Source: CAZYME01 sp964648115 (GTDB lineage: Bacteria > Pseudomonadota > Gammaproteobacteria > Legionellales > Legionellaceae). From it: DNA of 64,000 nt. Each line of letters opens with the position of its first letter. The stretch's first letter is position 1. Made by a program: the position numbers and the translations under genes. This document shows positions 58,377-64,000 of the stretch, piece after piece. The stretch covers positions 5,481 through 69,480 of the forward strand of contig CAZYME010000012.1 in the NCBI GenBank assembly GCA_964648115.1. Direction: 5' to 3'. A model generated the notes under the pieces. That model saw only the letters and a program-made list of their open reading frames with translations. It had not been told where the DNA came from and ran no database searches.

Positions 58377-60020
58377 TTACCAATTTCTAAATTTAACAGG
58401 CGGTTCGTATAAGCCATTAGAGCAGTCGACCAATTCGCGGATAGATTTTGCAGCAAGTAAATCCCTGGTGGCGTCAGATGGTTTAATTCCTAAATCTTCG
58501 GGACGTTGTATCACTCCTCTCGCTCTTAACTCATCCACTTTTGCTTTATTGCGCTTTATTCCAACCTCGGTGTAACCCGCAACTCCACGGATTGCTTGCT
58601 CACGCTCTTTAAGATTGCGGCACATTAACAGATTAGCAATCCCTTCCTCGGTGACAATATGGCTAACATCATCTCCATAAATCATTACGGCTGGCAAATC
58701 AGCACACATAGATTTCTGCAATGCCCACGCATCCAATTTCTCAACAAACGTTGGTTGAGCATGACTTTGAAATGTTTCTACCATTTGAATGACTAATTTT
58801 CTACCGCGCGGCATCTTTAAAGATAGAGCCTGATTACGTTCCTGTCCTGCTTTTAACCACGCATAAGAAGAGTGGCGTCGACCCGGAGCATCGCAACCCA
58901 TGTTGGGCGCGCCACCAAAACCAGCAATACGCCCCTCAACAGCAGTCGAACTATTACCATTTAAATCGATTTGTAACGTCGCTCCAATAAAGACATCACA
59001 TGCATAATGCCCGGCCAACTGACCTAACATCCGGTTAGAGCGTAAGCTTCCATCTTTTCCAGTAAAGAAAACATCTGGGCGAGCAGCAGCATAGTTATTC
59101 ATGCCAACCTCGCCTCCAAAAGAACAAATGGTTTTTACAAATCCTGACTCTATAGCAGGGATTAGGGTAGGTAAGGGATTAACCACCCAGTGCTGGCAAA
59201 TTTTGCCCTTTAATCCTAATGATTCAGCATATGTGGGCAATAGCAATTCAATAGCACAGGTATTAAAACCAACTCCATGATTTAAAATATTAACTTTGTA
59301 AGGCTCGTAAATCCCTTTAATAACCATCATGGCCATTAATATTTTGACTTCGTTGATTTGAGCAGGATCTCTAGTAAAAAGCGGTTCGATATAGGACGCT
59401 TTAGGTCCTTTAACAATAATATCAACCCAGCCACCAGGAATATCAACACGCGGCAAGCTCTTAACAATTTCGTTTACCTGAACAATTACAATGCCATTTT
59501 TAAAATGGGTCGCCTCGATGATTGCCGGAGTTTCTTCTGTGTTTGCACCAGTATATAAATTACCCATTTCATCAGCTTGATCTGCCATTAACAAACACAC
59601 ATCCGGGATCAAATCTGTCACTAACCGGCCAAACAGCTCGTTGTAAGTGTGGATATTACCGATATTAATTTGATTGCTTTTTACCATATTGGCGAGACGA
59701 ACAGACTGCGGGCCGGAATATGCGAAATCTACTTTGCTTGCGATGCCTTTTGCAAAAATATCTAGGTGTTCGGGCAAGGCTATTGCCGACTGGATCATGT
59801 GTAAATTATTAATTTTGGTAGGGTCTAGCTTGGTCAGTGCCTCAGCCAAAAAACTTGCTTGCTTTTGGTTGTCACCTTCTATGCAAACACGATTTTTCGA
59901 ATGGATTACCTGCGAAAGCACGGCGATTAAGTCATCTTTATCTATAAATTTGTTGTTTTTTAAATAGGGTTTTACTTGGGCTAGGCGGTCTAAATATTCC
60001 TTTTTTTTATCATCCCACAT
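58377..60020 (-). CDS. mdcA: Malonate decarboxylase alpha subunit (MdcA)
   Basis: 547 residues. Acetyl-carrier:malonate transferase that swaps acetate for malonate on the carrier protein, of the CoA-transferase fold. Typical blocks: VCIEGDNQKQASFLAEALTK, KVDFAYSGPQSVRLANMVKS, NIGNIHTYNELFGRLVTDL, GGEVGMNNYAAARPDVFFTG and VAGYTEVGIKRNKAKVDELR. The start MWDDKKKEYLDRL at 60020 follows AGGA at seven bases. First gene of mdcA-mdcCD-mdcE-mdcG-mdcB. No mdcH, regulator or malonate transporter adjoins it. Confidence 0.96.
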   Translation of the reverse strand: MWDDKKKEYLDRLAQVKPYLKNNKFIDKDDLIAVLSQVIHSKNRVCIEGDNQKQASFLAEALTKLDPTKINNLHMIQSAIALPEHLDIFAKGIASKVDFAYSGPQSVRLANMVKSNQINIGNIHTYNELFGRLVTDLIPDVCLLMADQADEMGNLYTGANTEETPAIIEATHFKNGIVIVQVNEIVKSLPRVDIPGGWVDIIVKGPKASYIEPLFTRDPAQINEVKILMAMMVIKGIYEPYKVNILNHGVGFNTCAIELLLPTYAESLGLKGKICQHWVVNPLPTLIPAIESGFVKTICSFGGEVGMNNYAAARPDVFFTGKDGSLRSNRMLGQLAGHYACDVFIGATLQIDLNGNSSTAVEGRIAGFGGAPNMGCDAPGRRHSSYAWLKAGQERNQALSLKMPRGRKLVIQMVETFQSHAQPTFVEKLDAWALQKSMCADLPAVMIYGDDVSHIVTEEGIANLLMCRNLKEREQAIRGVAGYTEVGIKRNKAKVDELRARGVIQRPEDLGIKPSDATRDLLAAKSIRELVDCSNGLYEPPVKFRNW

Positions 60021-60090
60021 AATTGCTTCCTGCATTTAGGTTTGGGTTAGAACACGTTGGTAGCTAGTATCGAGGCATCCCAATTGCGAT

Positions 60091-60195
60091 CCTTCGCCCC
60101 GCGAGGGGAGAAGGTGCCCGACAGGGCGAATGAGGGGTGATTTGATCTACCCTCACCTGCCCTATCGGGCATCCTCTCCCATCAATGGTAGAGGA
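60091..60195. repeat. Palindromic element, family C, complete copy
   Basis: AGGGGAGAAGGTGCCCGACA with GGGCGAATGAGGGGTGATTT on the left pairs with CTACCCTCACCTGCCCTATC and GGGCATCCTCTCCC on the right. The right half recurs at 1698-1746. It lies directly upstream of mdcA, so it may contain or displace the operon promoter. Confidence 0.85.
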
Positions 60196-60207
60196 CTCTA
60201 GGATTTA

Positions 60208-60528
60208 CTATCTGAAGCTTATGAGGCTCATGGGTGGATTTGGTACTCTTTCCCAACCATTTAAGCCTTGTTCAATAATTGCCGCCACTGAATTAATTCC
60301 ATTTAAGATGTAGTCCCAGTCTCGCTGCATCTCTCTTCTAAAATTATCTAAATTACCTAGTTGAGGATGCGCAACTCCCCCTCCGTTATCAAAATATTCA
60401 CTAAAAAAAGCACGTGCTCTAATCTTTCCTTTGGCATTAGTCGAATCCATTTTGATTTGTCTAACTAACTCTTCTGGTGTGTCAGGATATTCTTCTACTC
60501 TATCAAAGTCTCTAACAAAAAAACGCAT
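60208..60528 (-). CDS. Hypothetical protein, 106 residues
   Basis: MRFFVRDFDRVEEYPDTPEE, then LVRQIKMDSTNAKGKIRARA, NGGGVAHPQLGNLDNFRREM and a helical RDWDYILNGINSVAAIIEQG. No signal peptide or membrane helix. The ribosome site is very strong (GGAGG, seven bases to the ATG), so the gene is real. No family recognised. The neighbour upstream is the Asp/Asn hydroxylase-like gene, 88 bp away in the same direction. Confidence 0.7.
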   Translation of the reverse strand: MRFFVRDFDRVEEYPDTPEELVRQIKMDSTNAKGKIRARAFFSEYFDNGGGVAHPQLGNLDNFRREMQRDWDYILNGINSVAAIIEQGLNGWERVPNPPMSLISFR

Positions 60529-60616
60529 TACTATTCCTCCAAATTAAAATAGTAATATTTTGTTCACATTTTACTATTTTTGAACACAGGTTCCATGTTT
60601 TTGGGAACAGAAGCTA

Positions 60617-61333
60617 TTATAATGGCAGAGGTTTTACCTCTCCGCCATATTGGATTGCACGCTTTATGGTTTGACGACCATAAGTGTAGCGTGCAATTAC
60701 GTTCGTCACAAATTGATTAAGCAATGTTGGTAGGAAAGGCATTGGGCGTAATACATCAATGATTAGAACAGCTCGATGATCATCGCTGTCGTTCCTTACT
60801 TCGTGTGGCCATGAATCATCAAATAGTACTGCCTCACCCTCACGCCAGGTGTAGGGTTGATTATTGACAATAATATGTGGTGGGTTATTTTTAGGAATGT
60901 GAATACCTAGATGATATCTCAAATAGCCAAGATATGGTCCTTCGTGCAAGGGTATAGATTTACCTGGTTCGAGAATGGAGAAAAAAGCTTGCATTAAATT
61001 GGGAATGCCCTCTAATAACTTACAAAGCATAGGGCACAAAGTACGCCCCTCTTGTAATTCATACCCAAGAAGATACAGCATAAAAACATTCCAGTTTTTT
61101 TCTGTAGTGTCTGATATAGCAGCCTCACCTGGATCAATGTCATGGTATCGTGGCAACTGCGGGGTATTCGCTAAAACATGCTCAAATTCAGTTTTTATGG
61201 CTTCAGCATGCTGCGTAATGTTGTTCAACGATGGAAACGTTTGTTGGATATCAAAAAAAGTTGGGCGATTATCATAGCCGAGATATCGTCCATAAAAATG
61301 ATTCACTTTGTCTTTGAAATAATGATAATCCAT
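60617..61333 (-). CDS. Aspartyl/asparaginyl beta-hydroxylase family dioxygenase (LpxO-like)
   Basis: 238 residues, cupin-like Fe(II)/2-oxoglutarate oxygenase. PLHEGPYLGYLRYHLGIHIP carries the first iron His and the 2-oxoglutarate region. LFDDSWPHEVRNDSDDHRAV carries the second His and the conserved Arg, followed by LIIDVLRP. Relatives hydroxylate Asp/Asn in proteins or lipid A fatty acids (LpxO); the target here is unknown. It starts 16 bp after the end of der. Confidence 0.9.
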   Translation of the reverse strand: MDYHYFKDKVNHFYGRYLGYDNRPTFFDIQQTFPSLNNITQHAEAIKTEFEHVLANTPQLPRYHDIDPGEAAISDTTEKNWNVFMLYLLGYELQEGRTLCPMLCKLLEGIPNLMQAFFSILEPGKSIPLHEGPYLGYLRYHLGIHIPKNNPPHIIVNNQPYTWREGEAVLFDDSWPHEVRNDSDDHRAVLIIDVLRPMPFLPTLLNQFVTNVIARYTYGRQTIKRAIQYGGEVKPLPL

Positions 61334-61348
61334 TGAACGATCCTTTTA

Positions 61349-62734
61349 TTACCGTTTTTTAACGTGCTTCATCAAGCGTTTTCTACGCTGGAGTTGGCGT
61401 GCATTTAATTTATTTTTTTTACCTTTAAAGGGGTTGTCGCTACTTTTAAACTCTAATTTTAATGGCGTTCCTACAAGGCCTAAATGTTGCGTGAACCCGT
61501 TGGCCAAATAACGTTTGTAACTATCCGGTAAAGAATCAAGTTGATTACCGTGAATTACAATGATAGGTGGGTTTTGTCCACCCGTATGAGCATAACGCAA
61601 TTTTATACGCCGTCCGTTTACCAACGGTGGGGTATGTTGCGTAGTCAAATCTTGCAATAATCGGGTCACTTTGGGTGTGGAGAATGTTTGTATTGCAGAT
61701 GCATAGGCTTCTTTAATATCTTTAAAGATCCCTCCCACTCCACTCCCATGTAATGCGGAAATAAAGCGGATTTTAGCAAAATGGGCGAAATGCAATCTGC
61801 GCGTCAGCTCTTTTTTCACCTGCTCTTTTTGGTCCTCATCCAAACCATCCCATTTGTTAACCAAGATAACCAATGCTTTGCCTGATTCGATAATAAAACC
61901 CAGTAGATGCAAGTCTTGGTCTGTTAATCCATCCCGCGCATCTAATAACATCAAACAAACATGAGACTCTTTAATTGATTGTAAGGTTTTAATCACCGAA
62001 AATTTTTCAATTTTTTCACCAACACGCGAGCGCCTGCGAACACCGGCTGTGTCAATCAGCATATAATGCTGCTCATCCCGCTCAAAAGGAATAGCAATAC
62101 TATCTCTGGTGGTACCTGGCATGTCATATACGACTACCCGTTCTTCGCCAAGAATGCGATTAATCAGAGTCGACTTACCCACATTAGGGCGGCCAGCAAA
62201 AGCGATTTTAATCTCATTGTTCTGAGATCCTAATTCTGCAGCAGGTTCAAAGTCAGCTGTTAATGTTTGTAGTAAGGGAAGCATGCCGCGACCATGCGAA
62301 GCAGAAATTGCATGCACTTGGGAAAAACCCAGTGATTGGAAGTCTGCGCAAGCAATTTCATCATCCAAACCATCTGTTTTGTTGACGATAAGATACACTG
62401 GCTTATTTATTTTTCTAAGATTTACCGCGATGTTATGATCCACTGCTGTGAGACCTGCTCGGCCATCGACGAGGAAAAAAACAGTGTCTGCTTCATTTAG
62501 AGCAAACTCAGATTGTTTCGACATCAAGGCGTCAACAGCAGCATCCTCGACACCAACACCGCCAGTATCCACCACAATAAATGGTTTATTTTCAAAGACA
62601 GCATCGCCATATTGCCTGTCCCTGGTCAATCCAGGGAAATCAGCAACTAACGCATCTTGTGTACGTGTCAATCTGTTAAATAGCGTCGATTTACCTACAT
62701 TAGGACGCCCGACTAAAGCAATAACGGGAAGCAT
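61349..62734 (-). CDS. der: Ribosome-assembly GTPase Der (EngA)
   Basis: 461 residues with two tandem GTPase domains. G1 motifs are GRPNVGKSTLFNRL (about 8-21) and AGRPNVGKSTLINRI (about 182-196). G3 DTGGVG and DTAGVRRRSR. G4 NKTD and NKWD. The C-terminal KH-like domain and basic tail follow. Needed for 50S assembly. The start lies four bases after the bamB stop, the usual bamB-der pairing. Confidence 0.97.
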   Translation of the reverse strand: MLPVIALVGRPNVGKSTLFNRLTRTQDALVADFPGLTRDRQYGDAVFENKPFIVVDTGGVGVEDAAVDALMSKQSEFALNEADTVFFLVDGRAGLTAVDHNIAVNLRKINKPVYLIVNKTDGLDDEIACADFQSLGFSQVHAISASHGRGMLPLLQTLTADFEPAAELGSQNNEIKIAFAGRPNVGKSTLINRILGEERVVVYDMPGTTRDSIAIPFERDEQHYMLIDTAGVRRRSRVGEKIEKFSVIKTLQSIKESHVCLMLLDARDGLTDQDLHLLGFIIESGKALVILVNKWDGLDEDQKEQVKKELTRRLHFAHFAKIRFISALHGSGVGGIFKDIKEAYASAIQTFSTPKVTRLLQDLTTQHTPPLVNGRRIKLRYAHTGGQNPPIIVIHGNQLDSLPDSYKRYLANGFTQHLGLVGTPLKLEFKSSDNPFKGKKNKLNARQLQRRKRLMKHVKKR

Positions 62735-62738
62735 AGAT

Positions 62739-63902
62739 TTAACTCACAGATAGACGATTCAATTTACCATTAGCGGTTAGAACATAAATTTTATTACCCG
62801 CGACAGCTGGCGCAATATCAATAGGGCCGCTAAGGCGTGTACGCGAAATCAATTCGCCATTATGGGTCGCTAGGACATGTAAGTACCCTGTTCGGTCACC
62901 AACAATCAAGCGATGCCCCATTAAGGTGGGCTCCGATAAACCGCGTGCTTTGAGTGATACTTGCTTCCATTTGACTTGACCATTTTGCCTATCAATTGCC
63001 CATACAATATCATCACTATCAGTGAGGTATAATGTATTTCCATCCATTGCTAGATTTTTATAGACAGATGCAGGTTTTCGCCATATAAACTGGCCATTTG
63101 ATAGAGATAAAGCACCTACATAACCTTGGTAGCTTGCCAAATATGCAACATCTCCTCGTACAATTGGGTCGGCATCGATATCCACTAAGCGCTCTACGTC
63201 GCTGGATCCGCTGGCAAATGCGATGCTACGCTGCCAAATCACTTGCCCAGTTTGGATATCAATTGCGTCTAATTTACCATCTGAGAAACCTATAATAGCT
63301 AATGGGCCTACGATTACTGGAGATGAACTAGCTTTTAAAATTAAGCTGGGTGAACCATGCTCTGAGACCCAGAGTTTTTCACCTGTTTTTACATCAAAAG
63401 CATACACAATGCCATCGATTGTTTTCACAATAACTTTATGATTAGTTATGCTTGGCTTAGAAAGTGCGTCACTGGATACTTTTAGCTGCTGCAGTTCACT
63501 ACCGTCTGATTGCTGCAATAGTATAACGCTGGATCTAGTTGTTCCAACTGCTACATAACCCTCTGCAACTGCTGGCCCGCTCACTATGCCTTGACTAAGC
63601 TGTTTAGACCACAATAGTTTACCAGTATTTTTATTAACGGCCTGGACTGTGCCACTTGCATTAGCGGTATATATATTGTCTCCACGTATAACTGGCTTAA
63701 GTTTTAAATAAGTACTAGCTTTACTTGATTTGCTCACAGCAACAGACCAATCTTCGACCAATTTTACTTTTGGTTTAAAGTCTTCAAGCGGAGATGGTTT
63801 AGGTGTGTTATCTTTGCCCAATAAATAATCATCTATATGTGAGCATGCTTGCAGCAATAGTAATAGCCCTAATGTGATTAATTTTCGATTAACTCGTAAC
63901 AT
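62739..63902 (-). CDS. bamB: Outer-membrane assembly lipoprotein BamB
   Basis: 387 residues. The lipobox LLLQACSH gives lipidation at Cys20. An eight-bladed PQQ-type beta-propeller follows (repeats such as GTVQAVNKNTGKLLWSKQLS, GIVYAFDVKTGEKLWVSEHG, GKLDAIDIQTGQVIWQRSIA). It helps BamA fold outer-membrane proteins, of which several are encoded in this window. The start at 63902 (MLRVNRKLITLG) is chosen for GAGG and the signal peptide. Confidence 0.96.
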   Translation of the reverse strand: MLRVNRKLITLGLLLLLQACSHIDDYLLGKDNTPKPSPLEDFKPKVKLVEDWSVAVSKSSKASTYLKLKPVIRGDNIYTANASGTVQAVNKNTGKLLWSKQLSQGIVSGPAVAEGYVAVGTTRSSVILLQQSDGSELQQLKVSSDALSKPSITNHKVIVKTIDGIVYAFDVKTGEKLWVSEHGSPSLILKASSSPVIVGPLAIIGFSDGKLDAIDIQTGQVIWQRSIAFASGSSDVERLVDIDADPIVRGDVAYLASYQGYVGALSLSNGQFIWRKPASVYKNLAMDGNTLYLTDSDDIVWAIDRQNGQVKWKQVSLKARGLSEPTLMGHRLIVGDRTGYLHVLATHNGELISRTRLSGPIDIAPAVAGNKIYVLTANGKLNRLSVS

Positions 63903-63937
63903 ACAACCTCGTTGTTTAATAAATATGACAAAGTGTA

Positions 63938-64000
63938 GCCCGTATGGAGCGAAGCGGAATGCGGGGATCAAACCGCCTGGCTATTCCCGCATTCCGCTTC
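63938..64000. repeat. Palindromic repeat cut by the window end
   Basis: AGCCCGTATGGAGCGAAGCG and GGAATGCGGG on the left face CCCGCATTCCGCTTC on the right, which runs off the window. It lies just upstream of bamB. A related sequence forms the hairpin at 53324-53370. Confidence 0.7.

Overview
The window looks like chromosome of a Legionella-type gammaproteobacterium (order Legionellales). The DNA is AT-rich. The six-gene type II secretion block lspFGHIJK sits divergently next to glnA, an order I recall from Legionella. There are several eukaryote-like or effector-like proteins: a kinase-like fold, patatin, HAD-LRR, LRR, SET domain and a sterol reductase. A Pht-type transporter, Sel1 repeats and an EnhA-like L,D-transpeptidase also fit. 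Genus-level placement is inference; no rRNA or tRNA gene was recognised in the window.

Layout. 1-8.1 kb: htpG (3' end cut by the window edge, with a good heat-shock promoter), a DUF4124 envelope protein, glnA, then lspF to lspK. 8.2-15.3 kb: accessory genes, namely a kinase-like membrane-tail protein, a Cys-rich secreted protein, two outer-membrane barrels, a Sel1 protein, YjdM and a TPR lipoprotein ending in a haem motif. 15.5-21 kb: mltA, an M13 peptidase, a Pmp3-like peptide with a 34-residue basic peptide, a hot-dog thioesterase, a DUF2892 protein and a periplasmic carbonic anhydrase. 21.1-28 kb: one five-gene operon joining the lower lysine (saccharopine) pathway to beta-oxidation enzymes. 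28.3-31.8 kb: two effector-like genes (patatin, HAD-LRR) with a 121-bp direct repeat on either side of the HAD-LRR gene. 32-38 kb: lnt, then leuS-lptE-holA. 38.5-43.1 kb: a diguanylate cyclase, a Pht-like transporter and a SET-domain protein with a basic nuclear-localisation-like motif. 43.3-46.7 kb: the classical accD-folC-dedD-cvpA operon. 46.7-51.9 kb: an OYE reductase, an L,D-transpeptidase, rlpA, an MHS transporter and a GNAT enzyme. 52-54.7 kb: a eukaryote-like sterol reductase, an LRR protein and a small helical protein. 54.8-60 kb: a malonate decarboxylase operon in which the acyl-carrier (delta) and beta subunits are one polypeptide. 60.2-64 kb: a small unknown protein, an Asp/Asn-hydroxylase-family protein, der and bamB.

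Working together: malonate decarboxylase (acetyl-CoA supply), the lysine/beta-oxidation operon and AccD point to an amino-acid and short-acid based carbon economy. Type II secretion, the envelope genes (Lnt, LptE, BamB, RlpA, MltA, L,D-transpeptidase) and the effector-like genes fit life inside protozoa.

The intergenic DNA is unusually rich in short palindromic elements. At least eight families were seen by eye, some repeated two to four times in 64 kb, one nested inside another, and several lying inside operons (lspF/lspG, lptE/holA, mdcCD/mdcE).
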